Source of the DNA: Candidatus Gastranaerophilales bacterium
GTDB lineage: Bacteria > Cyanobacteriota > Vampirovibrionia > Gastranaerophilales > Gastranaerophilaceae
DNA length: 64,000 nt
Direction of reading: 5' to 3'
Assembly (NCBI GenBank): GCA_928722015.1
Contig: CAKMWI010000002.1
Location: 20,399-84,398, forward strand
Position 1 is the stretch's first letter; the number at the start of each line of letters is the position of its first letter. Below are positions 52,683 through 61,141 of this stretch, in pieces. A model generated the notes under the pieces. That model had not been told where the DNA came from and did not search any database. It worked only from the letters and a program-made list of their open reading frames with translations. A program made the position numbers and the translations under genes.

Positions 52683-53509
52683 TCCTTAACTACAAATTCG
52701 CGTAATTGAGTATAAATTATTGGTGAAAACTCTTTTGTTGTAACTATATCTATAATTTTATAAGCCTGCGGAAGTGTTATCAACGAAGGAGAAGATATAT
52801 GATAAACACCATCTTTCATTGTTTCAAAATTCGTATGAAAATGCCCGGATACGACCGCTAAAACATTATGATGTTTTTCGAGAATTTCACGATAATCTTC
52901 TACCCTATATGTTTTATGAGTTTTCAATCTAGTTTCAGCTCCTTCAGGATATTCTACAGGAAAATGTTGCAAAATAACAACTGAATTTTGCTCATTTTTT
53001 GTCAACTCTGCATCAAGCCATTCAAGGGTATCTTTCCTATAATAACCAACAGCACCGGGAATAACTTCCTTTGCTCCATCAACAATGATAAATACAAAAC
53101 CATTTTTCTTAAATTCGTAATTTGGATGTCTTTGAGGATAAAAAATATGTCTCTCGCGTAATATTTCATAATAACGAACTTTTGACATATCTTTAGACTT
53201 ATAAACATCATGGTTTCCCAGAACAACATAATAAGGAACTTTTAATTTACTAACAATTTCAACAAATTTTCTCAAATTTTCTTGAGTTGGATTATTTATA
53301 TTATCACCGGTAAATACAACAAATGAAATTTCAGATTGGTTATTAATATCTTCTACAGCACTTTGCAGAATTTTCTGAGAGTATTCCGAATCAGTAGATA
53401 AGTGAGCATCCGCAACTTGAACAAATTTTATATTCTCAGCAAAAACTTTTTTCACAGTAAAGCTACAAACTAAAACTATAAAAAATAGAAATAATAAAAA
53501 CTTTTTCAT
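52679..53509 (-). CDS. Exported metallophosphoesterase (calcineurin-like)
   Basis: 276 residues from the ATG at 53509 (a TTG at 53521 is an alternative). A signal-peptide-like N-terminus (KKFLLFLFFIVLVCSF) suggests export or anchoring. The calcineurin-type metal motifs are complete: VADAH, FTGDN, LGNHD, LQHFP, and VSGHFHTN. It hydrolyses phosphoesters, possibly nucleotides, phospholipids or sugar phosphates; the substrate is not indicated. It is convergent with the small membrane gene. Confidence 0.88.
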   Translation of the reverse strand: MKKFLLFLFFIVLVCSFTVKKVFAENIKFVQVADAHLSTDSEYSQKILQSAVEDINNQSEISFVVFTGDNINNPTQENLRKFVEIVSKLKVPYYVVLGNHDVYKSKDMSKVRYYEILRERHIFYPQRHPNYEFKKNGFVFIIVDGAKEVIPGAVGYYRKDTLEWLDAELTKNEQNSVVILQHFPVEYPEGAETRLKTHKTYRVEDYREILEKHHNVLAVVSGHFHTNFETMKDGVYHISSPSLITLPQAYKIIDIVTTKEFSPIIYTQLREFVVKD

Positions 53510-53577
53510 AAAAATTTCCAATCTCCCTGACTAAAATTATACCATAAAATATAAATATGTGCTAAAATATAATAACT

Positions 53578-53823
53578 ATGAGATTAGACAAATTTTTAAA
53601 AGTATCACGACTGATAAAAAGAAGAACCGTTGCCAACGAAGTATCAGATATGGGTAGAATATTGGTAAACGGAAACATTGCTAAACCCGCAAAAAAAATC
53701 AAAGAAAATGATATAATAACAATTGAATATGCAAATAGAACTGTTACTGTCAAAATCTTAAAAGTTCCAAGTGGAAATGTTAGTATACAAGAAGCCTTAA
53801 CTCTTTATGAAATTTTAGAATAA
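53578..53823 (+). CDS. S4 RNA-binding domain protein (RqcP/HslR-like)
   Basis: 81 residues, a single S4 domain: MRLDKFLKVSRLIKRRTVANEV, then GRILVNGNIAKPAKKIKEND and an IEYANRTVTVKIL strand. It matches the RqcP/Hsp15 family, which binds stalled 50S ribosomes during alanine-tail rescue. A TATAAT four bases before the ATG suggests a leaderless or nearly leaderless transcript. Its neighbour is a divergent phosphoesterase. Confidence 0.87.
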   Translation: MRLDKFLKVSRLIKRRTVANEVSDMGRILVNGNIAKPAKKIKENDIITIEYANRTVTVKILKVPSGNVSIQEALTLYEILE

Positions 53824-53883
53824 GTTATACTAAATTAAGAAATGTAACAAAATAAACAATCTCCGAAATTTTGACTTTTAAAA

Positions 53884-53900
53884 ATACTTTATTAAAGTAT
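53884..53900. promoter_or_regulatory. Perfect 17-base palindrome upstream of a small gene
   Basis: ATACTTTA-T-TAAAGTAT, 27 bases before the ATG of the 106-residue gene, near or within its promoter. It could be an operator. Confidence 0.4.
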
Positions 53901-53926
53901 AGAGAGCATAAGACGGAGATAAGAAG

Positions 53927-54247
53927 ATGGTTGACGGTATTAATTTTAACGGCAAAGTAAATAACATAACTAAACTAAACGGTGCATCACAAGCAAATCT
54001 GGGAAAAACTGAAGCTACACTTGGCTCTTTCGGATACGGTTTTCAAACAGCAGGAGCAGGATTTACTCGTAACGTTATTCCGGAATCTTTAGAAAATAAA
54101 TTTGCAGAAGTTCAACTGGGTAAAAACAACGGATACACTTATATTTCTGAAAATAAAGACTTTATACAAGATATTCACTATAACACAACAGGAATAAACT
54201 CGGATAAAATTCTTGATGCAGAAGAACAAATGTTTGCAGAAGTATAA
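53927..54247 (+). CDS. Small hypothetical protein
   Basis: 106 residues, Gly/Asn-rich and acidic at the C-terminus (LDAEEQMFAEV). GGAGATAAGAAG precedes the ATG. It shows no signal peptide, Cys or membrane helix. The segment LGSFGYGFQTAGAGFTRN is low-complexity and may be disordered or repetitive. I recognise no family. It has its own palindrome upstream and a strong terminator downstream, so it is an independently regulated unit. Confidence 0.6.
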   Translation: MVDGINFNGKVNNITKLNGASQANLGKTEATLGSFGYGFQTAGAGFTRNVIPESLENKFAEVQLGKNNGYTYISENKDFIQDIHYNTTGINSDKILDAEEQMFAEV

Positions 54248-54264
54248 ACAATAAACAGAATATA

Positions 54265-54304
54265 CAAAAAAAGAAGTCATGGTTGAACCCTGACTTCTTT
54301 TTTT
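54265..54304. terminator. Bidirectional intrinsic terminator
   Basis: Stem AAAAAAAGAAGTCA with TGACTTCTTTTTTT around an 11-base loop, with T-runs both ways, between the 106-residue gene and rpmA. Confidence 0.88.
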
Positions 54305-54325
54305 AATTAATATTTAGTTATTTAG

Positions 54326-54583
54326 TTATTGAACTGCATAAACGCTAACTTGTTTTCTGTCGCGTCTGTATGGTTCAAATTTCACCTGGCCATCAATTAA
54401 CGCAAATAAAGTATCATCAGAACCTATACCTACATTATTACCAGGATGAATTTTAGTTCCTCTTTGACGAACAAGGATATTACCGGCTTTAACAGCTTCA
54501 CCGCCGAATTTTTTAACGCCTAAACGCTTAGCTTCGGAGTCGCGGCCGTTACGGGTAGATCCCATACCTTTCTTATGTGCCAT
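54326..54583 (-). CDS. rpmA: 50S ribosomal protein bL27
   Basis: 85 residues. MAHKKGMGSTRNGRDSEAKRLG, GGEAVKAGNILVRQRGTKIHPG and GSDDTLFALIDG are definitive. The N-terminus begins directly with the mature sequence, so there is no leader peptide of the kind removed by Prp protease in Firmicutes. It follows rplU by 68 bases, the normal order, with no gene between. Confidence 0.97.
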   Translation of the reverse strand: MAHKKGMGSTRNGRDSEAKRLGVKKFGGEAVKAGNILVRQRGTKIHPGNNVGIGSDDTLFALIDGQVKFEPYRRDRKQVSVYAVQ

Positions 54584-54651
54584 TTTTATTTCTCCTTTAT
54601 TATAAAATTACATCTATTAAAGATTATTCAGACCTAATGTCTAACTAATCA

Positions 54652-55002
54652 TTATTCAGCTGCAGATTCTTCTGCAGAAGCTTTCTTAGCAGAAGTTCTG
54701 ATTTTTGAAATCATAACTCTTGTAAAGCCTTGTCTGTGCCCTTGTTTTTTTCTATAACCTTTTTTAGGTCTTTGTTTGTAAACAATAATTTTCTTAGCTC
54801 TGCCGTGTAAAACAATTTTACCTTCTACAGAAGCTCCGGTAACATAAGGTTGACCGACTTTTGACTTTTTGCCGTTTACAAGCATAACAATTTTGTCAAA
54901 TACAATCTTTGAATCTTTTTCACCATCTAATAATTCAACATCAATGTAGCGACCTTCTTCTACTTGATATTGTTTTCCGCCAGTTTCTACAATTGCGTAC
55001 AT
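54652..55002 (-). CDS. rplU: 50S ribosomal protein bL21
   Basis: 116 residues. MYAIVETGGKQYQVEEG, the Lys-rich HGRAKKIIVYKQRPKKGYRKKQGHRQGFT block and a Glu/Ala-rich C-terminal extension identify bL21. An ATG at 55008 would put AAAGG only two bases away; the ATG at 55002 has AAAGGA at eight bases and matches the normal bL21 start. It begins the rplU-rpmA transcript. Confidence 0.95.
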   Translation of the reverse strand: MYAIVETGGKQYQVEEGRYIDVELLDGEKDSKIVFDKIVMLVNGKKSKVGQPYVTGASVEGKIVLHGRAKKIIVYKQRPKKGYRKKQGHRQGFTRVMISKIRTSAKKASAEESAAE

Positions 55003-55080
55003 TTTCATTTCCTTTCAATTGGGGTTTCGTAACCTTTTTGGGGTTTTATGAACGATTGACCCGAGTAATCACGTATAGTT

Positions 55081-55109
55081 ATTATCCCCCAGACCAAATA
55101 CTATGTCAA
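55081..55109 (-). promoter_or_regulatory. Strong promoter of rplU-rpmA
   Basis: Minus-strand TTGACA, 17-base spacer, GATAAT. It leaves a leader of about 70 bases before rplU, as expected for a ribosomal protein operon. Confidence 0.75.
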
Positions 55110-55192
55110 GTAAAATATTGGATTCTTGTAAAACGTTTTAATATTTATTAACTTTCATGTCTAGTTAGAATTGTTTGAAGTATGATAGTTTT

Positions 55193-56533
55193 ATGATGTT
55201 TAATAAGGAAGAATTAATAAGAGCTACAAAGGCAAAAATTTTAAAAGATAACACAAATAAAGACCTCCAACTGAAAATTTCTACTGACACAAGAACAATA
55301 CACTCAGGGGACATTTATCTACCACTAAAAGGAAAATCTTTTGATGGCGAAGAATTCATACAAAATGCTTTAGAAGCAGGAGCAAAAGCTTATTTTACAA
55401 CAAAAGACCAAATTTTTGATAACGCAGAACTCATTTTAAAAGTGGAAGATACACTATCTGCCTATCTCAATATTGCAAAATTCTACCGAGAAAAAATTAA
55501 TCCCATTACAGTTGCAATAACCGGAAGTGCAGGAAAAACAACTACGAAAGAGATTTTGTATAGTGTTTTAAGCCAAAAATTTAAAACACATAAAACTTTT
55601 TCTAATCATAATAATGAAATCGGATTTTGCCAAACTGTATTAAATATGGATAAAGAAACGGAAACACTAATTGTAGAAATGGGAATGAGAGGTTTGGGTG
55701 AAATAAAACTTATATCAGACCATCTTGAACCAGATTATGCAATCATAACAAATTGCGGTAGTGCTCATATAGGAAGACTTGGAAGTTTAGACAATATAGC
55801 AAAAGCAAAATGCGAAATAATATCAGGATTAAAACCTGACGGTATATTTATTGCTCGGGAACAAAATCGAATAAAAAACAATATAAACTTTCATGGTAAA
55901 AAAATTTATTATTCAATGAAAGATGTAACAATATTGAATAAAAGTAAAGGTTTTTCAAAGTTTAAATACAAAAATAATACCTATGAATTAAATGTCGAAG
56001 GAGATTATAATATAGAAAATTCTCTTGCAGCTATAGAATTAGGCACTATTTTAGGAATGTCTCCAGAACAAATCCGACAAGGACTATCTTCTTATCGCCC
56101 TATTGAAAAAAGATGGGAAGAAGTAAACATAAAAGGCTTAAAATTTATTAATGACAGCTATAATGCAAATCCTGAATCCGTTAAAGCCTCCGTTAAAACA
56201 TTTGTAGAACTATATGAAAATCCGGTTGTTGTTCTTGGGAATATGGGAGAATTAGGTGTTGACGAAATAAAATATCACAAAGAGGTTGGACAGTATTTAG
56301 CAAATCTAAACAAAAAAGTTAAGTATTTAACAGTAGGAAATTTAGCAAAAGAAATAGGAAAAGAACTTGTAGCAAAAGGATTTGAAGTTAAAAACTTTGA
56401 ATCAAACAAAGAAGTATCTTGTTACATTCTTGAAAATTTGAATAACAGTTATACAATATTCTTGAAAGCATCACGCAGTATGGAATTTGAAGAGATTTTA
56501 GAAAACATAAAAAGAGGGATATGTAAATTATGA
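55193..56533 (+). CDS. murF: UDP-N-acetylmuramoyl-tripeptide--D-alanyl-D-alanine ligase MurF
   Basis: Adds D-Ala-D-Ala to the peptidoglycan precursor. 446 residues from the ATG at 55193. STDTRTIHSGDIYLPLKG begins the N-terminal domain, ITGSAGKTTTKE is the ATP loop, and FINDSYNANPESVKAS is the C-terminal signature. A TTG at 55175 gives six more residues, but TATGAT six bases before the ATG at 55193 suggests a leaderless start there. It heads the mur/fts cluster; mraY overlaps it by four bases. Confidence 0.94.
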   Translation: MMFNKEELIRATKAKILKDNTNKDLQLKISTDTRTIHSGDIYLPLKGKSFDGEEFIQNALEAGAKAYFTTKDQIFDNAELILKVEDTLSAYLNIAKFYREKINPITVAITGSAGKTTTKEILYSVLSQKFKTHKTFSNHNNEIGFCQTVLNMDKETETLIVEMGMRGLGEIKLISDHLEPDYAIITNCGSAHIGRLGSLDNIAKAKCEIISGLKPDGIFIAREQNRIKNNINFHGKKIYYSMKDVTILNKSKGFSKFKYKNNTYELNVEGDYNIENSLAAIELGTILGMSPEQIRQGLSSYRPIEKRWEEVNIKGLKFINDSYNANPESVKASVKTFVELYENPVVVLGNMGELGVDEIKYHKEVGQYLANLNKKVKYLTVGNLAKEIGKELVAKGFEVKNFESNKEVSCYILENLNNSYTIFLKASRSMEFEEILENIKRGICKL

Positions 56534-57510
56534 TAATGATAACCATCGCATTTTTATTAGGAATGGTTTTATGTATGTTATTCGGCGTACCATACATTGA
56601 TATGCTAAAGAAAAAAATGATAGGGCAATACATTAAAGATGTAGCTCCGGAAAATCATACAAAAAAACAAGGAACTCCAACAACAGGTGGAGTATTCATA
56701 ATTGCAGCAATAATCATGGCATCAGTAACAGCCCTTCTGCTGGCTCAAAGAATGACAACAGTTGCTCTTATTACCATAATAACTCTTGCATTTTATACAT
56801 TTGCAGGATTTCAGGATGATTATATAAAAATTAAAGGAAAAGGTAATGACGGATTAACTGCAAGAGGAAAACTTTTCAGACAAATAGCCATTGCCCTTTT
56901 ACCAACATTATTTTTAATAATAACAAATCCAACAGCTTGTAATTTTACAATAGGAAATATTGTTCTAAATTTAAAATGGTTTTACCCATTCTTCGCAGTA
57001 TTCATAATAACAGGCGCATCAAATGCCTATAATCTAACAGATGGACTGGACGGTTTAGCTGCAGGATGCGGAGTTCCGGCATTTATTGCCTGTTCACTAA
57101 TTTCATTTGCACTTGGAGAAAATGAACTTGCAATAATTTCAGCAGCAGCAGCAGGCGCACTGCTAGGATTTCTCAAATTCAATAAACCAAAAGCTGAAGT
57201 CTTTATGGGTGATACAGGTTCTCTTGCCATTGGCGGACTATTAGGTACATTAGCTGTACTTGGCAAATTTGAATTTTTATTGATATTTATAGGCGGAGTA
57301 TTTGTCATAGAAACGTTATCTGTAATTATTCAAGTTACAAGTTTTAAAACTACAGGGAAACGTGTATTTAAAATGGCTCCAATTCATCACCATTTTGAAA
57401 TGCTGGGTTGGAATGAAAAGAAAGTAGTTGCTGTATTTTCTGTAGTTTCTTTAATTCTGTCAATTATAGCAATAATTTTATTTGAAATATTCAGCAGAGG
57501 AATTTTATAA
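56530..57510 (+). CDS. mraY: Phospho-N-acetylmuramoyl-pentapeptide transferase MraY
   Basis: 326 residues; transfers the muramyl pentapeptide to undecaprenyl phosphate to make lipid I. About ten membrane helices. QGTPTTGGVFI, the Asp-rich FQDDYIKI, NAYNLTDGLDGLAAG, MGDTGSLAIGG and PIHHHFEMLGW are the catalytic and conserved loops. The ATG overlaps the murF stop (ATGA). It shares its last base with the start of murD. Confidence 0.96.
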   Translation: MIMITIAFLLGMVLCMLFGVPYIDMLKKKMIGQYIKDVAPENHTKKQGTPTTGGVFIIAAIIMASVTALLLAQRMTTVALITIITLAFYTFAGFQDDYIKIKGKGNDGLTARGKLFRQIAIALLPTLFLIITNPTACNFTIGNIVLNLKWFYPFFAVFIITGASNAYNLTDGLDGLAAGCGVPAFIACSLISFALGENELAIISAAAAGALLGFLKFNKPKAEVFMGDTGSLAIGGLLGTLAVLGKFEFLLIFIGGVFVIETLSVIIQVTSFKTTGKRVFKMAPIHHHFEMLGWNEKKVVAVFSVVSLILSIIAIILFEIFSRGIL

Positions 57511-58853
57511 TGAGCATAAAAGGGAAAAAAGTCTTAGTATTAGGACTATCTAAAAGTGGTATTGCAGCTGCAAATTTTGCAAATCAACATGGTGCAGAAG
57601 TTTATTTAAGCGAAGGAAAACCCATTACAGATGACAAACTTATGCAAATAAAAGATTTGGAAAAAAAAGGGATTCATACAGAATTCAGCGGTCATAGTGA
57701 AGACTTTATAAATAAAGCTGAACTAGCAATTACCAGCCCTGGAATTCCACCACACAGTGAAATATTACAAAGACTAAAAAATAAACATATCCCAATAATA
57801 TCAGAACTTGAACTATGCTATAGAGAGTGCGATATCCCATTTATCATAATAACCGGAACAAATGGTAAAACAACAACAACCGCTCTTACCGAACATATAT
57901 TATCAAAAAAGCTTAACACTAAAGCTTGTGGGAATATAGGAACTCCACCATGCTCTATTGCAGAAGAAGATTTGGATTATTTTGTATGTGAAGCTAGTTC
58001 TTTCCAACTAGCAATGAGCCCATCAATAAAACCATTTATTGCCGTATGGACAAATTTTACACCAGATCATGTTGACTGGCATCAGGGGTTAGAAAATTAT
58101 TTCAATGCAAAAGCAAGGATATTTAAAGAGCCGCAAAATGCACAATACTCCATTTTAAATGCAAAAGATGAAAAACTTATGGCTTTTTCAAAAGAAGCTA
58201 AAGGAACAATCTTTATGTTTGCTGAAAATATTGGAGATAATTGCTGTTACGAAAAAAATAATTCAATAATATTTAAAAGAAACGGCATAGAAGAAGAAAT
58301 TATAAAACTTGAGCAGTGTCCCCTTATTGGAGAACATAACTATCAAAATATCATGTGTGCAATAATATGTGCAAAACTTGTAAATATAGATAATGAAACT
58401 ATTAAGCAAGCTATTATGGAATTCAAAGCTCCGGAACACAGACTTGAAAAAGTCAGAGAATTAAATGGAATAACTTTTTATAATGATTCAAAAGCTACAA
58501 ATCCAGAAGCGGCAATTGTTGCAATAAATTCATTTAATAATGTCAATGCCGTCCTGATAGCTGGCGGCAGAGACAAAAACACAGATTTAACTGAATTTTG
58601 CAAATCTATAAAAAAACATATAACAACAGTAATTTTAATTGGAGAAGCAACAGATAGATTTGAAAAAAATTTACTACAAAACGGATTTACAAATATTATC
58701 AAAGAAACAACATTAGAAAGTGCTATTGATAAAAGTATAGAACTCAATCCAAATGTAGTGTTGCTATCACCTGCTTGTGCAAGCTTTGACATGTTTACAA
58801 GTTATGAAAACAGAGGAGAGGTATTCAAGGAATATGTCTTATCGAGAGTATAA
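57510..58853 (+). CDS. murD: UDP-N-acetylmuramoylalanine--D-glutamate ligase MurD
   Basis: 447 residues; adds D-Glu to UDP-MurNAc-L-Ala. The N-terminal LVLGLSKSGIAAA nucleotide-like domain is followed by the ATP loop ITGTNGKTTTTA, the FTPDHVDWHQG block, and the C-terminal NDSKATNPEAA and LIAGGRDKN motifs. Its start shares one base with the mraY stop and its end overlaps ftsW by 20 bases. Confidence 0.96.
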   Translation: MSIKGKKVLVLGLSKSGIAAANFANQHGAEVYLSEGKPITDDKLMQIKDLEKKGIHTEFSGHSEDFINKAELAITSPGIPPHSEILQRLKNKHIPIISELELCYRECDIPFIIITGTNGKTTTTALTEHILSKKLNTKACGNIGTPPCSIAEEDLDYFVCEASSFQLAMSPSIKPFIAVWTNFTPDHVDWHQGLENYFNAKARIFKEPQNAQYSILNAKDEKLMAFSKEAKGTIFMFAENIGDNCCYEKNNSIIFKRNGIEEEIIKLEQCPLIGEHNYQNIMCAIICAKLVNIDNETIKQAIMEFKAPEHRLEKVRELNGITFYNDSKATNPEAAIVAINSFNNVNAVLIAGGRDKNTDLTEFCKSIKKHITTVILIGEATDRFEKNLLQNGFTNIIKETTLESAIDKSIELNPNVVLLSPACASFDMFTSYENRGEVFKEYVLSRV

Positions 58854-60036
58854 ATCTAGTCAAAGACAGGAAAGAGAAAGAAAAGAAAGACGGCAAAGGA
58901 GACAAAAAGAATCTGATACTATACTCTCTGCTCCTGATAAATCACTTTTAATAATTGTTACTTTTCTTGTTATTATTGGATTTTTGGCAATTTTTTCAGC
59001 TACAGCTCCAAAATGTCTGAGAGAAGGAACTAATCTTGCTTCTTTTTTAGTAAAACAAATGCTTTATGCAGGAGTTGGATTCCTTGCTATGGGATTTTTT
59101 GCTAAATTTGACTATAAAAAACTGGAAAAATTTAATAACAAATTTTTATGGATAGTAATAATTTTGCTACTAATTTTACAATTCACCCCCCTTGGGGTAA
59201 CTATCAATGGAGCAAAAAGATGGATAAATCTTGGATTTATGCAACTACAGCCATCTGAACTCGCAAAGCCTTTGTTTTGCATGCTTTTAGCCTCTAATTT
59301 TAAAAATGGAGTTGATTTACTTAATCCTAAAAATTGGACAGATGTTTATATACCAATACTTGTCATATTATTTTTAATCTTTAAACAACCAAACTTGAGT
59401 ATGGTAATAATACTTCTAGTTGCTTCATTTTGCATGTATATCGCAGCTAAAGGTTCTTTAAAAGTTGTAGCTGCTCTTGGTGGTGTTATGGGAGCAGGAT
59501 TTTTAATGTTTTTACCAAAACTTCTGCAAGGCTATCAAATGGACAGAATTAATGTCTGGTTGAATCCTGGAAGTGATGCACAAGGAAAAGGCTATAATAT
59601 CATACAGTCATTAATAGCTTTTGCTTCCGGAGGATTCAGTGGAACAGGATATGGCGGCTCAATTCAAAAAAGAGCTTATTTACCGGAGTGTCATACAGAT
59701 TTTATTTTTGCAATTTTAGCAGAAGAATTTGGATTTTTAGGATGTATATTTATAATAGGCTTATTTGTCGCACTTGTATATAGAGGACTGAGAATTTCAA
59801 AAAGATGTCCTGATTTATACGGAAAACTTTTAGCGATAGGAATTACAGTTATATTTGGATTCCAGGCATTTCTTAATATGTCTGTTGCCAGTTCTCTACT
59901 TCCGGTAACAGGTGTAACACTTCCATTTATTAGTTATGGAGGAACATCTATTATCGTTTCTCTGGCTATGGTAGGAATTTTACTAAATATATCAAAACAA
60001 AGGATAAAAAAAATAAGGACTGAAAATAATGACTAA
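58834..60036 (+). CDS. ftsW: SEDS-family glycosyltransferase FtsW
   Basis: 400 residues. A basic, Arg-rich cytoplasmic N-terminus of about 30 residues precedes about ten membrane helices. NGAKRWINLGFMQLQPSELAK, LPECHTDFIFAILAEEFGF and LPFISYGGTS are SEDS signatures. It polymerises glycan strands at the septum. Start at 58834 (MSYREYK) with AAGGA nearby; a longer frame from 58777 lies inside murD and is rejected. The gene sits between murD and murG as in many dcw clusters, supporting FtsW over RodA. Confidence 0.93.
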   Translation: MSYREYKSSQRQERERKERRQRRQKESDTILSAPDKSLLIIVTFLVIIGFLAIFSATAPKCLREGTNLASFLVKQMLYAGVGFLAMGFFAKFDYKKLEKFNNKFLWIVIILLLILQFTPLGVTINGAKRWINLGFMQLQPSELAKPLFCMLLASNFKNGVDLLNPKNWTDVYIPILVILFLIFKQPNLSMVIILLVASFCMYIAAKGSLKVVAALGGVMGAGFLMFLPKLLQGYQMDRINVWLNPGSDAQGKGYNIIQSLIAFASGGFSGTGYGGSIQKRAYLPECHTDFIFAILAEEFGFLGCIFIIGLFVALVYRGLRISKRCPDLYGKLLAIGITVIFGFQAFLNMSVASSLLPVTGVTLPFISYGGTSIIVSLAMVGILLNISKQRIKKIRTENND

Positions 60037-61141
60037 AAAAATATATTTCATAACAGGAGGAGGCACAGGCGGACATATTTATCCTGCGTTGGCTGTAGCT
60101 GATATGCTATTTAAAGAAGAAAATACCGGGAATATATACTATATAGGCAATCCAAATAACCTTGAAGCAACAATTATCAAAGATAAAGATTACGAATTTT
60201 TACCTGTAATATCATCCGGAATGCCAAGAAAATTAAGCTTTAGTTTTATAAAATGGACATGCCAGATGATTTTAGCATGGATAAAATGTTGCAAATATAT
60301 AAAAAAATATAAACCTGATGTAATTTTTGGAACAGGAGGCTATGTATCAGCTCCTGTATTATTAGCCGGAATGACAATGAAAATTCCTTTTGTAATGCAT
60401 GATTGTGATGCAAATCCGGGATTGGTAACAAGAAAATTGGCCCCCTATGCAAAAAGTTTATCTGTAGCTTTTGATAGTGCTAAAGAAAAATTACATAATA
60501 AAAATTGTAAGGTTAACGGAAATCCTATTCGAGAAAAATTTAGTACACTAACAAAAACGCAAGCAAGAAAAGATTTAAAACTAGATGATAAGTTAACTAT
60601 TTGTATCATGGGTGGCTCCCAAGGCGCACAAACTATAAATAATGCAATTATTCCAATATTAGAAAAACTATCCAAAAATTATGATTTACAAATAATATTT
60701 CAAACTGGCAAAAAAAATTTTGACCGGACTGCTGAAAAACTAAAAGAAATTTATCCTGATTACATAAAAGATAAAAATATTATAATACAACCATACTTTG
60801 ATGATATGGTAACAATATTAAAAGCGTGTGATATAGCTGTATCCAGAGCAGGTTCATTAAGTATATCTGAACTTTGTGCAAGTTCTATTGCTCCGATATT
60901 TATACCATATCCCTACGCTGCAGCCGATCATCAAAGAAAAAATGCAAAATATATGGTTCAAAATGGTGCAGGACTATATTTAGAAGATTCAGATACAAAT
61001 GCTGAAAATTTATATAAAATGATAACAAAACTAGTTGAAAATAAGACTCTTTTAGTCGAAATCCAAAAACAAAGCGGAAAACTTGCAAAATTTGATGGAA
61101 CTCGAAATATTATACAACAGATATTTGATTGTACTAACTAA
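60029..61141 (+). CDS. murG: UDP-N-acetylglucosamine transferase MurG
   Basis: 370 residues; adds GlcNAc to lipid I to give lipid II at the inner face of the membrane. GGGTGGHIYPALAVA, ANPGLVTRKLAP, GNPIREKF, GGSQGAQTINNAI and the UDP-GlcNAc site SRAGSLSISEL with PYPYAAADHQ are complete. It overlaps ftsW by eight bases. Its stop overlaps that of the convergent M16 peptidase by four bases. Confidence 0.96.
   Translation: MTKKIYFITGGGTGGHIYPALAVADMLFKEENTGNIYYIGNPNNLEATIIKDKDYEFLPVISSGMPRKLSFSFIKWTCQMILAWIKCCKYIKKYKPDVIFGTGGYVSAPVLLAGMTMKIPFVMHDCDANPGLVTRKLAPYAKSLSVAFDSAKEKLHNKNCKVNGNPIREKFSTLTKTQARKDLKLDDKLTICIMGGSQGAQTINNAIIPILEKLSKNYDLQIIFQTGKKNFDRTAEKLKEIYPDYIKDKNIIIQPYFDDMVTILKACDIAVSRAGSLSISELCASSIAPIFIPYPYAAADHQRKNAKYMVQNGAGLYLEDSDTNAENLYKMITKLVENKTLLVEIQKQSGKLAKFDGTRNIIQQIFDCTN

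Noticed and set aside
58777..58833. FtsW start upstream inside murD
   Set aside because: It starts at a non-ATG codon inside murD. The Arg-rich cytoplasmic tail from 58834 is already the typical FtsW N-terminus.
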